64,000 nt of DNA from Flavobacterium sp. JAD_PAG50586_2 (GTDB lineage: Bacteria > Bacteroidota > Bacteroidia > Flavobacteriales > Flavobacteriaceae). The DNA lies in the NCBI GenBank assembly GCA_023213215.1, contig CP096136.1:1240001-1304000 (forward strand), written 5' to 3'. The notes beneath the pieces are model-generated. The model ran no database searches, was not told the DNA's origin, and worked only from the letters and a program-made list of their open reading frames with translations. Shown here one piece after another: positions 26,654-35,879 of the stretch (the first letter of the stretch is position 1; each line of letters starts with the position of its first letter). Made by a program: the position numbers and the translations under genes.

Positions 26654-28537
26654 ATGGATACAAATTTAGCTTTACTACTACTCTTATCGCCATTTGCTGG
26701 ATTTCTTTTCAATGTTTTCTTTGGAAAAAAAGTAAGCAGGAATGTGTCAGGAGCAATCGGAACAATTACGGTTTTGGTTTCCTTCCTATTGAGCCTTTGC
26801 TTTTTTGCACAATTGCAGCAATCGGGAAAACCAATTCAAATCTCTTTATTTGACTGGATTTCGGTTAGCAATTTTAAATTGGATTTCGGATTGCTGTTAG
26901 ATCAATTATCATTGCTTTGGCTGTTATTCGTTACCGGAATTGGGTCGTTAATCCATTTATATTCCATCAGCTATATGCACGATGACGAGAATATGCATAA
27001 GTTCTTTGCTTATCTAAACCTGTTTGTATTCTTCATGATAACACTGGTTATCGGAAACAACTTATTGGTAATGTTTATTGGCTGGGAAGGCGTTGGATTA
27101 TGCTCTTACCTACTGATCGGATTTTGGTATAAAAACCAATCTTATAATGATGCCGCAAAGAAAGCTTTCATCATGAACCGAATAGGGGATTTAGGTTTCC
27201 TTATCGGAATCTTTATTCTTGGAAGTCAATTCCATACCCTGAATTTTTCTGAATTGAAAGTGGCGCTTTCTGGCAATCTTTCCTTATATACCAACCTTTG
27301 CCTTTGCATTGCTGCTTTCTGCTTATTTATTGGCGCTTGTGGAAAATCGGCACAATTACCGCTTTATACCTGGTTACCCGATGCAATGGCCGGACCAACC
27401 CCGGTTTCTGCCTTAATACACGCTGCAACTATGGTAACTGCGGGAATCTTTATGGTTACGCGAATGAATTTCCTATTCGATTTAACTCCGGAAGTACAAA
27501 ATATAATTGCAATTGTTGGAGCTGTAACGGCTTTGGTGGCTGCTTCTATCGGACTTTTACAAAACGACATCAAAAAAGTACTAGCATATTCAACGGTTTC
27601 CCAATTGGGTTTAATGTTCCTGGCTTTAGGTATGGGAGCATATAATGTTGCCGTATTCCACGTAATCACACACGCATTCTTTAAAGCCTGTCTGTTCTTA
27701 GGTTCTGGTTCGGTTATCCACGGATTGCACGGTGAACAGGACATGCGAAAAATGGGTGGTTTGCGCAAAGCGATGCCAATCACGTTCTGGACGATGATGA
27801 TTTCTACATTAGCCATTGCCGGAATATTCCCGTTTGCGGGATTCTGGTCAAAAGACGAAATTTTGATGGTGGCTTTCGAACACAATAAAGTATTATGGAT
27901 TGTAGCTTCTATTGCTTCTATCATGACTGCTTTCTATATGTTCCGCTTGATGTACCTGACCTTCTTCAACGACTTCAGAGGAACGGAAGAGCAAAAACAT
28001 CATTTACACGAAAGCCCAAAACTGATTACAATTCCATTAATAATTTTAGCAATTTTAGCTGCAATCGGTGGAGGAATTAACTTACCGGGAAGTGGCTGGT
28101 TAAATAATTACTTAGAACCAATTTTAGCGGCAAAACACGAAGAACATCATTTAGGGACACAGGAATTTATGTTAATGGGAATTGCATTAGCCGGAGCTAT
28201 TTTAGGAATTCTTTGGGCGTATGCGAAATACATCAAACAAGGATTTGTTCCAAAAGAAGATTCCCAAATCGTTGGTTTCAACAAAACAATTTACAACAAA
28301 TATTACGTAGACGAATTTTACACTTTCCTAATCGTAAGACCAATAAACGGTTTGTCCAATTTCTTCAGATCGACTTTGGAACCCGCTTTGGGAAAAGTAG
28401 TTTTCAGTTTAGGAACAGTCGCAAACGGACTTGGAACGCAGGGTAAAAAACTACAAACCGGAAGCGTTGGACTTTATTTATTCGCTTTTGTAATTGGCGT
28501 TGTGGCCATCGTATCTTATTTATTTATAGCTCAATAA
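26654..28537 (+). CDS. nuoL: NADH-quinone oxidoreductase subunit L
   Basis: 627-residue antiporter-like proton-pumping subunit with about 16 membrane helices. FIGWEGVGLCSYLLIGFWY contains the TM5 Glu; GKSAQLPLYTWLPDAMAGPT then PVSALIHAATMVTAGIFM and ALVAASIGLLQNDIKKVLAY are the proton-pump core signatures with conserved Lys and His. A long C-terminal region (after residue about 500) fits the lateral helix. It lies between nuoK and nuoM, spaced 6 and 10 bases. Confidence 0.97.
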   Translation: MDTNLALLLLLSPFAGFLFNVFFGKKVSRNVSGAIGTITVLVSFLLSLCFFAQLQQSGKPIQISLFDWISVSNFKLDFGLLLDQLSLLWLLFVTGIGSLIHLYSISYMHDDENMHKFFAYLNLFVFFMITLVIGNNLLVMFIGWEGVGLCSYLLIGFWYKNQSYNDAAKKAFIMNRIGDLGFLIGIFILGSQFHTLNFSELKVALSGNLSLYTNLCLCIAAFCLFIGACGKSAQLPLYTWLPDAMAGPTPVSALIHAATMVTAGIFMVTRMNFLFDLTPEVQNIIAIVGAVTALVAASIGLLQNDIKKVLAYSTVSQLGLMFLALGMGAYNVAVFHVITHAFFKACLFLGSGSVIHGLHGEQDMRKMGGLRKAMPITFWTMMISTLAIAGIFPFAGFWSKDEILMVAFEHNKVLWIVASIASIMTAFYMFRLMYLTFFNDFRGTEEQKHHLHESPKLITIPLIILAILAAIGGGINLPGSGWLNNYLEPILAAKHEEHHLGTQEFMLMGIALAGAILGILWAYAKYIKQGFVPKEDSQIVGFNKTIYNKYYVDEFYTFLIVRPINGLSNFFRSTLEPALGKVVFSLGTVANGLGTQGKKLQTGSVGLYLFAFVIGVVAIVSYLFIAQ

Positions 28538-28547
28538 TTTTTACATA

Positions 28548-29984
28548 ATGGATGTAACTACTATATTAATTTTACTTCTCGGCGGTTCAATAGCCACTTA
28601 TTTCTCTGGAGATAAATTAGCTTCAAAAGTGGCACTTATATTTAGCTTGGGTGCACTTTTAGGAACGCTGAAACTACTATCGGATTATTGCAATGGCGTT
28701 GACATCGGTTTCAGTGCTGATTGGATTGATGTTCCAAAAGTGGTTTTTGCCTTAAAGGCTGACGGACTTGCCATGGCCATGGTTTTACTGACTACGGCAT
28801 TAACACCGCTGATTGTCTTTTCATCGTTCGGGAATTCATTTAAAAATGCCAAAAATCTATATGCTTTAGTGCTTTTCATGGCTTTCGCAATGACGGGGAC
28901 TTTCTTAGCCGCTGACGGATTACTGTATTATGTTTTCTGGGAATTAGCCTTGATTCCAATTTACTTTATAGCACTGATTTGGGGAAATGGAGATGCCGAA
29001 GCACGTAAAAAAGCCGTCGTGAAATTCTTTATTTACACTTTGGCTGGCTCATTATTCATGCTAATCGGATTTGCTTATTTGTATTCAAAAGCAGGCAGTT
29101 TCCTTTTGGAAGATTTATACAAACTGGATTTATCGGAAGGCGAGCAGTTTTACATTTTCTTCGCTTTTTTCTTAGCGTATGCTATCAAAATTCCAATCAT
29201 CCCTTTCCATACCTGGCAGGCAAAAGTGTACCAAAAAGCACCAACAATCGGAACAATGCTTTTATCGGGAATCATGCTTAAGATGGGATTGTACAGCGTT
29301 ATCCGTTGGCAGTTGCCAATTGCGCCATCTGCTGCTAGAACCTATATGCCAATCTTAATCGGATTGAGCGTTGCCGGGGTAATCTATGGTTCGATAGTAG
29401 CTTTACGTCAAAAGGATCTGAAAAAATTATTGGCTTACTCTTCCCTAGCCCACGTTGGATTAATCGCTGCAGGTTGTTACACTCTAACACTTGACGGATT
29501 AAGCGGTGCGGTTTCCCAAATGATAGCCCACGGTTTTGTAATTGTTGGATTATTCTTTGCCGCAGAAATCATCTTCAGAAGATACGAAACCAGAAAAATT
29601 AAGGAAATGGGCGGAATTCGTTCTCAGACACCTAAGTTCACTTCTATGTTTATGATTCTAGTTTTAGCGTCAGTCGCTTTGCCGGGAACGTTTAACTTTG
29701 TTGGAGAGTTTACAGTATTGTACAGTTTAAGCCAAATTAATTTCTGGTTTGCAATTTTAGGTGGAACTACTATCATTCTGGGAGCATATTATATGTTAAA
29801 GATGTTCCAAAACACAATGCTGGGCGAAACCAATACTAAGGTTTTTGCAGACGTTACAACTAGTGAAGCGATCACATTAGTCGCCATCATTGCGTTTTTA
29901 CTATTCTTTGGATTGTATCCAAAACCATTGGTTGATTTAGTTACACCAAGTTTGAAAGTCATTTTAGAAACTATAAATAGATAA
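28548..29984 (+). CDS. nuoM: NADH-quinone oxidoreductase subunit M
   Basis: 478-residue antiporter-like proton-pumping subunit. YYVFWELALIPIYFIALIWG carries the TM5 Glu; KIPIIPFHTWQAKVYQKAPT and LLSGIMLKMGLYSVIRW are the pump-core motifs; ALRQKDLKKLLAYSSLAHVG matches the TM8 region. Length slightly below E. coli NuoM (509). Seven bases before nuoN. Confidence 0.96.
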   Translation: MDVTTILILLLGGSIATYFSGDKLASKVALIFSLGALLGTLKLLSDYCNGVDIGFSADWIDVPKVVFALKADGLAMAMVLLTTALTPLIVFSSFGNSFKNAKNLYALVLFMAFAMTGTFLAADGLLYYVFWELALIPIYFIALIWGNGDAEARKKAVVKFFIYTLAGSLFMLIGFAYLYSKAGSFLLEDLYKLDLSEGEQFYIFFAFFLAYAIKIPIIPFHTWQAKVYQKAPTIGTMLLSGIMLKMGLYSVIRWQLPIAPSAARTYMPILIGLSVAGVIYGSIVALRQKDLKKLLAYSSLAHVGLIAAGCYTLTLDGLSGAVSQMIAHGFVIVGLFFAAEIIFRRYETRKIKEMGGIRSQTPKFTSMFMILVLASVALPGTFNFVGEFTVLYSLSQINFWFAILGGTTIILGAYYMLKMFQNTMLGETNTKVFADVTTSEAITLVAIIAFLLFFGLYPKPLVDLVTPSLKVILETINR

Positions 29985-29991
29985 AAGTCTA

Positions 29992-31371
29992 ATGAATACA
30001 TTAATTGCCATATCAGGTTTAGGTGTTTTTTGCCTTATCGCTGAAATCTTTAATTTAAGGAAACTATTGGTTCCCGTTGCCGTATTGGGACTTTTAGCCA
30101 TTCTTGGACTTACAGTTTCTGAATTTGATTACCCTTCTTCTCACTATAATAATATGATTGTAGTGAATAATTTTTCGGTATCCTTTTCAAGCTTGTTTAT
30201 CGTTTTGACTATTTTCTTAGTAGCCTTGAGTGGCGACTTTTATAAGGATCATCCCACCAAGATTTCCGATTTTATTGCTATCAAAATTTTCCTTTTAGCC
30301 GGAGCAGTTGCAATGGTGTCGTTCGGGAATTTATCAATGTTCTTCCTTGGAATTGAAGTGCTTTCCATTTCATTATATATTTTGGCAGCCAGCCGAAGAT
30401 TAGACCTCAAAAGTAACGAAGCCGGAATGAAATATTTCCTTATGGGTTCCTTTGCCTCCGGATTTATCCTGTTCGGAATTTGTCTGGTTTATGGTGCGAC
30501 AGGTTATTTTGATATAGCGGAAATCCACGATCTATCTCAGGGAATAGGAATTCCGGTTTGGTATCCAATCGGGATGACCTTAATCATTATCGGAATGTTA
30601 TTTAAGATTGCCGCTGCTCCTTTTCATTTTTGGGCTCCGGATGTTTACGAAGGTTCTCCTTCCATGACAACAGCGACCATGAGTACATTGGCAAAAGTGG
30701 TAGCGATGGCAACATTATATAAGCTTGTAAATGATTTAGGATTGCCTGCTGATTTGGTGCCTATGTTCCAAACGATTATTGTGGTTATTTCTATACTTTC
30801 AATGACTGTCGGAAATATTATGGCATTGCGTCAGAAAAATGTAAAAAGAATGCTCGCGTTTTCGGGTATTTCCCACGCCGGATTTATGGTTATGGCTTTG
30901 TTAAACATGCCTACAGCCGGTTCTACATTATTGTATTACACAGCAGCTTATGCTTTGGCAGGAATTGCATCTTTTGCGGTAATTATTTATGTTACCAAAG
31001 ACAAAGGCAACGAAGACATTTCTAATTTTAACGGCCTTGCAAAAACACATCCTTTAATGGCAGCAATACTTACAGCTTCATTATTGTCAATGGCTGGTAT
31101 TCCTATTTTTTCTGGGTTCTTTGCTAAGTTTATCTTATTTGCAAACACTATACAAACAGGTTATTTAATAGTCGTTATTGCAGCCGTAATTAACTCTATA
31201 ATCAGTGTTGGTTACTACTTCAAACTGATTTTAGCGATGTATACCAAAGACGCGGTCGTGGAAGAAAAACAAAGCATTCCGTTTGTGTACCCTATTGTGG
31301 CTGTACTTGCAATCCTGCTCAACATCATCATTGGAATCTGGCCTTCATTAGTGACCAATTTATTGAGTTAA
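29992..31371 (+). CDS. nuoN: NADH-quinone oxidoreductase subunit N
   Basis: 459-residue third antiporter-like pumping subunit and last gene of the operon. FLGIEVLSISLYILAASRR gives the TM5 Glu; KIAAAPFHFWAPDVYEGSPS and ALRQKNVKRMLAFSGISHAG are the core motifs. All fourteen nuoA-N genes are therefore present in the standard order. The aldo/keto reductase gene begins 7 bases downstream and may share the transcript. Confidence 0.96.
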   Translation: MNTLIAISGLGVFCLIAEIFNLRKLLVPVAVLGLLAILGLTVSEFDYPSSHYNNMIVVNNFSVSFSSLFIVLTIFLVALSGDFYKDHPTKISDFIAIKIFLLAGAVAMVSFGNLSMFFLGIEVLSISLYILAASRRLDLKSNEAGMKYFLMGSFASGFILFGICLVYGATGYFDIAEIHDLSQGIGIPVWYPIGMTLIIIGMLFKIAAAPFHFWAPDVYEGSPSMTTATMSTLAKVVAMATLYKLVNDLGLPADLVPMFQTIIVVISILSMTVGNIMALRQKNVKRMLAFSGISHAGFMVMALLNMPTAGSTLLYYTAAYALAGIASFAVIIYVTKDKGNEDISNFNGLAKTHPLMAAILTASLLSMAGIPIFSGFFAKFILFANTIQTGYLIVVIAAVINSIISVGYYFKLILAMYTKDAVVEEKQSIPFVYPIVAVLAILLNIIIGIWPSLVTNLLS

Positions 31372-31378
31372 ACCCAAA

Positions 31379-32413
31379 ATGAAATATACTTTTTTACCGA
31401 ATACTGATATAAAAGTCAGTAAAGTTTGTCTTGGCACCATGACTTTTGGCGAACAAAATTCCGAAAGCGATGCACATTCCCAATTGGATTATGCTGTGGA
31501 AAAAGGGATTAATTTTATCGACACTGCTGAAATGTATCCTATAGCTGCGCGAGAAGCCACACTTGGTAAAACCGAAAAATATATCGGAAGCTGGTTGAAA
31601 AAATCGGAAAAACGAGAAGACTTAGTTATCGCTACAAAAATCGCAGGACCAAACAGAGGAATGGCCTACATCAGGAATCCGTTGGATTTTTCGAAAAAGA
31701 ACATTCATGAAGCGGTTGATCTAAGCTTAAAAAACCTTCAGACCGAGTATATCGATTTATATCAAATGCATTGGCCGGAACGTGTCATGAACATGTTTGG
31801 GCAGCGTGGTGTTTCCAAAATTGATACGGAATGGCAGGAAAATTTCTTCGAGGTATTAAGCATCTATGACGGTTTAATCAAAGAAGGAAAAATAAAGCAC
31901 ATAGGAGTTTCCAATGAAAATCCGTATGGTGTGATGAAGTTCATAAGCGAAAGTGAGAAACATAATTTACCCAGAATCGTTACTATCCAAAACCCATTCT
32001 CCTTGTTGAATCGATTGTATGAAGTTGGTCTTTCCGAAATTGGAATGCGTGAAAATGTTGGTTTATTGGCTTATTCTCCTTTAGCCTTTAGCTTTCTTAC
32101 GGGCAAACATCTCAATGGCAATTTGCCTACTTCCCGCTTGGGATTGTTTCCTCAATTCACTAGGTATTCTAATGAAAATTGCCATAAAGCCACAGAATTG
32201 TATAAGGAATTAGCCGAATCAAGCGGATTGACCTTAACCCAAATGGCCTTGGCTTTTGTGAACCATCAGGATTTTGTTACCGCAACAATTATAGGCGCGA
32301 CAACAATGGAACAGCTTAGTGAAAATATTGAAGCTTTTGATACCGTTTTGTCTTCTGAAATTATTTCAGGAATTAATAAGATTCAGGAATTGATTCCGAA
32401 TCCTGCACCTTAA
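31379..32413 (+). CDS. Aldo/keto reductase (Tas-like)
   Basis: 344-residue NADPH-dependent oxidoreductase with a TIM-barrel fold. GLNxF-type motifs are seen as GINFIDTAEMYPIAAREATL (Asp and Tyr of the catalytic tetrad near residues 49 and 54), VIATKIAGP (Lys near residue 84) and YIDLYQMHWPERV (His near residue 125). HIGVSNENPYGVM and LLAYSPLAFSFLTGK complete the family. The long insert after MHWPERV resembles E. coli Tas. Its link to complex I is only positional (7-base gap after nuoN). Substrate unknown. Confidence 0.92.
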   Translation: MKYTFLPNTDIKVSKVCLGTMTFGEQNSESDAHSQLDYAVEKGINFIDTAEMYPIAAREATLGKTEKYIGSWLKKSEKREDLVIATKIAGPNRGMAYIRNPLDFSKKNIHEAVDLSLKNLQTEYIDLYQMHWPERVMNMFGQRGVSKIDTEWQENFFEVLSIYDGLIKEGKIKHIGVSNENPYGVMKFISESEKHNLPRIVTIQNPFSLLNRLYEVGLSEIGMRENVGLLAYSPLAFSFLTGKHLNGNLPTSRLGLFPQFTRYSNENCHKATELYKELAESSGLTLTQMALAFVNHQDFVTATIIGATTMEQLSENIEAFDTVLSSEIISGINKIQELIPNPAP

Positions 32414-32415
32414 GA

Positions 32416-33042
32416 TTAGTAGTAAATATCTAAGAGAATAGCCTTTTGACTTGTATAGATAATTTTTTCAATCCGCTTGAAATAAATTTCGTTTACCATT
32501 GGGCAACCATAACTATTGCAAACAGGGTTAATCTGTTCTTCATAGGGCATTTTGCTGAATTTATGAAGAACTATATTCCTGCTATAAGCATTGCTATTTG
32601 ACTTATCCAAACCATAGAGTTTGTAGGCTTTTCCAAATTGCCCGCTATAACTTTCGCCAATAGAATATTTCCCTAAAGATGTCGCCAAAGAATTATTGAT
32701 GTTGCTAAACTTCAACTGATTTTCGATTTCGGTTTCAGAACCTACGCCATGTGCAACCAAACCCTGATCGATGATTTTGTTTATATTTAGATCATAAATG
32801 AAAAACCTATTCCTGCCGGATACTATTTTCATGTCGACAAGAAAGACGATTTCTGAATTGTAATCGGGCTTTTTACGAAGAAAATCCTTTACAACCTTGA
32901 CTTCTTTATTAACTCTCTCTTCTATTGTCTCTTTTGGATTTAAGGCCTTTGGGGAAAAAGTAGCATTATTTCCTGACAATGAACTATAACCCCAGTAAAA
33001 CAATAATAAGAATAAAAGAACAATAAAGATTTTCTTCATCAT
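32416..33042 (-). CDS. Murein L,D-transpeptidase-like catalytic domain protein
   Basis: 208-residue protein with an N-terminal membrane/signal segment (KKIFIVLLFLLLFYWGYS). The catalytic region reads IVLHKFSKMPYEEQINPVCN followed by SYGCPMVNE, matching the His-x(14-17)-S-x-G-C arrangement of L,D-transpeptidases of the YkuD_2 type. IDQGLVAHGVGSETEIENQ fits the same subfamily. Such enzymes can form 3-3 peptidoglycan crosslinks or attach proteins; the actual activity is unknown. It abuts the stop of the PQQ-type dehydrogenase gene without a gap, so the two are likely cotranscribed. Confidence 0.82.
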   Translation of the reverse strand: MMKKIFIVLLFLLLFYWGYSSLSGNNATFSPKALNPKETIEERVNKEVKVVKDFLRKKPDYNSEIVFLVDMKIVSGRNRFFIYDLNINKIIDQGLVAHGVGSETEIENQLKFSNINNSLATSLGKYSIGESYSGQFGKAYKLYGLDKSNSNAYSRNIVLHKFSKMPYEEQINPVCNSYGCPMVNEIYFKRIEKIIYTSQKAILLDIYY

Positions 33043-34419
33043 TTACTCAACTATCAGTTTGGATTTATATTGGTTTCCTGTCAAGTCTTCGATAGAGATT
33101 AAATACAATCCACTCGATAATGCACCAATAACGATAGAAGGCGTAGCTTCATTCGCCACTGATTTAGTCAATATCAGTTTGCCTGCTAAATCGAAAATTT
33201 TCACATTTGAAACTGCTGTTTCAGTTTCGTTTTTTATAAAAATTTCTGTTTTGGCAGGATTTGGATAAAAACTCAAACCCGCTTTATTGAAATCATTCAT
33301 TCCAAGGGAAGAATCAATAGTTTTGTAAATAGTGCCACTCACAATTGCGTAAAGTTCGCCATTCATATCTTCTCCAAAAGTAGTAATGCTTCCTGCTGGA
33401 TTCAACGCCCATGTGATTGTGCTTGAAGTTCCTGATAGATATCCGATTTCCGCTGTACAATAATCGGCAAAGAAATATTTATTAGCAAAATTTGGATACA
33501 TTGTGCCGGTATAAAAATATCCTCCGGTAATAGAGCATCTGCCTGAACCATGTCCGTATTGGGTAACTGGTGCTACAGTTGAAGCAAAGCCGGGACAATC
33601 TCCGGCAGAAGTATCATAAGTAAGGCTTCCCTCGAAACAACGCCAGCCAAAATTCAGGGCAGTATTAGGAAGAGGGCTTGCAATTTTATTGATTTCCTCA
33701 GCTGCACTTTGACCAACATCGGCAATCCATAAATCTCCATTCAATCGGTTGAACGAAAATTTCCATGGGTTACGCAATCCTATTGCCCAAATCTCATCAT
33801 TCCCTGCAACTCCAACATACGGATTAGTTGATGGAATGCCATAAGGCGAAGCGGAATCAACATCAATCCTGAGCATTTTCCCTAAATTATCATTTATGTT
33901 TTGTGCCCTATTATCAGGGTCACCTCCAAAACCACCATCCCCCATTCCAATATATAAAAATCCATCAGGTCCAAATTTTATAGTTCCACCATTGTGATTA
34001 ATGGCTGGTTGGGCAATAGTAAGTAAAACCATTGCACTAGTAGCATCCGCTATATCAGGATTAGCAGAAACTGAATATCTTGCAATAACAGTGGCGCCAT
34101 CGCCTGCTCGGGTATAATTTACATAAAAGAAACCATTAGTTGCATAATTTGGATGGAAGGCCAAGCCTAATAAACCTCTTTCACCACCGGAAAGAACAGT
34201 AGCGCTGGTTAATGTCAAAAAAGGAGTTGCATTCACTACTCCGCTTGGGTTTAGAATTTTAATAATTCCGCCTTGCTGTACAACGAATAGTCGCGCATCT
34301 CCAACAGGATGGGCAATTTCTACTGGAGAAGAAAATCCCGTTGCAAAACTTTGTAAAGAAACCGTTTGTGAATTTGCCGAAAATGCAATAAAGGAAATAA
34401 ATAGTAGTAATTTTTTCAT
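33043..34419 (-). CDS. PQQ-dependent sugar dehydrogenase-like protein with T9SS sorting domain
   Basis: 458-residue secreted protein. A signal peptide (MKKLLLFISFIAFSANSQ) precedes a six-bladed GSDH beta-propeller (about residues 20-370): VVQQGGIIKILNPSG, GERGLLGLAFHPNYATNGFF, VNYTRAGDGATVIARYSV, HNGGTIKFGPDGFLYIGMGD and GLRNPWKFSFNRLNGDLWIA are family hallmarks. The catalytic His is probably in AINHNGG. Residues about 385-458 (LSFYPNPAKTEIF, LSSGLYLISI, SKLIVE) form a T9SS type A sorting domain. Relatives oxidise aldoses or related sugars with PQQ; substrate here unknown. Confidence 0.88.
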   Translation of the reverse strand: MKKLLLFISFIAFSANSQTVSLQSFATGFSSPVEIAHPVGDARLFVVQQGGIIKILNPSGVVNATPFLTLTSATVLSGGERGLLGLAFHPNYATNGFFYVNYTRAGDGATVIARYSVSANPDIADATSAMVLLTIAQPAINHNGGTIKFGPDGFLYIGMGDGGFGGDPDNRAQNINDNLGKMLRIDVDSASPYGIPSTNPYVGVAGNDEIWAIGLRNPWKFSFNRLNGDLWIADVGQSAAEEINKIASPLPNTALNFGWRCFEGSLTYDTSAGDCPGFASTVAPVTQYGHGSGRCSITGGYFYTGTMYPNFANKYFFADYCTAEIGYLSGTSSTITWALNPAGSITTFGEDMNGELYAIVSGTIYKTIDSSLGMNDFNKAGLSFYPNPAKTEIFIKNETETAVSNVKIFDLAGKLILTKSVANEATPSIVIGALSSGLYLISIEDLTGNQYKSKLIVE

Positions 34420-34506
34420 AGCTGTAGATGTTAGTTGAGTAAAGTTAGCAATAAAAACTTTATAATCGTATTGCTGTGCAAAATATACAATCTTTACAAA
34501 TTTTGC

Positions 34507-34541
34507 ATTTCATAATTACAACTATTTATTTCATAATTACA
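34507..34541. repeat. Direct repeat ATTTCATAATTACA, 21 bases apart
   Basis: Exact 14-base copies at 34507-34520 and 34528-34541 in the gap between the OmpA-type and dehydrogenase genes. Confidence 0.5.
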
Positions 34542-34551
34542 TGATTTTCAA

Positions 34552-35877
34552 CTAGTCCAGCTTTCTTAACTGCGTCTTCAAATCTTCTAAAGTGGTCTTC
34601 TGTAATTCCAGGTAAATAGGATCATTAGCCTCAATTACAATATCCTTTAGTACAAGATAGCTTTGCTCTTCGAAAGTACTGAAGGCAACCAGCGTCGCTT
34701 TTTTCCCGATGGGAATATTATTAAACACAAATTTTTTATCCTTATCTAAATATCCGGCCATAATAGCATTAATATCCTTAAAGACTAATCGAACTTCGGG
34801 CTTGTATTTTAAGTCAGTTTCCACAAATAAATTTATTTTATTTCCTTCCTTATAGAAACGGTCGCAGTTGATCCAGCCTAATTTTCCTGATTCGAGGATA
34901 GTTTTATCTAACGTTGCTATTTTTTTCACTGTAGCGGAATCCCGCTTAAAATTTCTCGTTTCCCTGCTTATTAAAGTGTCCGAAATAACGCCATTTTTGT
35001 TTTTTCTGACAAACATCATATAACCTCCAACTTCAGTATCGCCTTCTTCAATAGGCTTCATTTTTGGGTTTGTGTTCCAATCAATTTCCTTATTTTTTGG
35101 ATGACCATAAAAAACCTGCATATCACTCTTATTGTTTTTGGATGCAAATTCTATCGTCATTTTGGAATTCTTTTTTAATTCCAGTTTTTCACCATTGTTA
35201 GTGGCTGTAACAGAAATCATCCCACCACTTTCAAGCATTTCCTTGTTTGACATGGTATGCAGGTTTGCCAAAACCATATCCGACTTTTTGTAGAATTCCT
35301 TAAGCTCAACTTTAATTTTGCCGACAACATATTTGCCATTCGCTTTTAGTAACGAATTCTTCGGAATCTTGATTTTGGTTCCTTCCTTACCGGTAATTTC
35401 TATATCCTGATGGGATTTGCCTTCAAAATTTTGAGTTTCAGCTTCAATTTTGTTGAAGATTGTATTCTCAAATTCTTTTGCTTCAAACTCAAAAACCAGT
35501 TCTACCCTTCTGTTTTGCTGCTTGCCCGATTCGATTGAGTTTTGTGCAACAGGTTTGTTTTCTCCATTGAAATTCTGCTTGATTTTATTTGGCTGAATTC
35601 CTTTCGAAACCAAATAATCAGATACGGCCTTACTCCTCTTTTTGGACAATTCAAAATTATATCCTAAACTGCCATCGGCATCGGTATTGCCATACAAGGT
35701 TATTGCTTTCAGCTTTTCCAAATCCATTTTGGGAATAATGGCATCCAATTTTGATTTAGATTCAGTGGTTAAATTATATTTACCATACTCAAAAAGGATT
35801 GTTTCACTTTTGCTTTGTGCATTTGCATGAATGTTCACACAACAAACCAGTACTAAAACTCTAAATAAACTTTTCAT
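34552..35877 (-). CDS. OmpA-family protein with N-terminal peptidoglycan-binding domain
   Basis: 441-residue exported protein. A signal peptide (MKSLFRVLVLVCCVNIHANA) is followed directly by an OmpA C-like domain at residues about 25-130 (ITLYGNTDADGSLGYNFELS then KKRSKAVSDYLVSKGI and QQNRRVELVFEF), so the usual order is reversed. The next part (GTKIKIPKNSLLKANGKYVV; LHTMSNKEMLESGGMISVTA) resembles ZU5-type beta-sandwich domains by eye; that is an inference. It starts 2 bases after the stop of the DUF4139 gene and so belongs to its transcript. Probable envelope tether. Confidence 0.82.
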   Translation of the reverse strand: MKSLFRVLVLVCCVNIHANAQSKSETILFEYGKYNLTTESKSKLDAIIPKMDLEKLKAITLYGNTDADGSLGYNFELSKKRSKAVSDYLVSKGIQPNKIKQNFNGENKPVAQNSIESGKQQNRRVELVFEFEAKEFENTIFNKIEAETQNFEGKSHQDIEITGKEGTKIKIPKNSLLKANGKYVVGKIKVELKEFYKKSDMVLANLHTMSNKEMLESGGMISVTATNNGEKLELKKNSKMTIEFASKNNKSDMQVFYGHPKNKEIDWNTNPKMKPIEEGDTEVGGYMMFVRKNKNGVISDTLISRETRNFKRDSATVKKIATLDKTILESGKLGWINCDRFYKEGNKINLFVETDLKYKPEVRLVFKDINAIMAGYLDKDKKFVFNNIPIGKKATLVAFSTFEEQSYLVLKDIVIEANDPIYLELQKTTLEDLKTQLRKLD

Positions 35878-35879
35878 AA

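Noticed and set aside
27364..27924. 186-codon open frame antisense to nuoL
   Set aside because: It lies entirely within the strongly conserved nuoL coding region; its composition is what the reverse strand of a membrane-protein gene gives, and it has no promoter or spacing logic.
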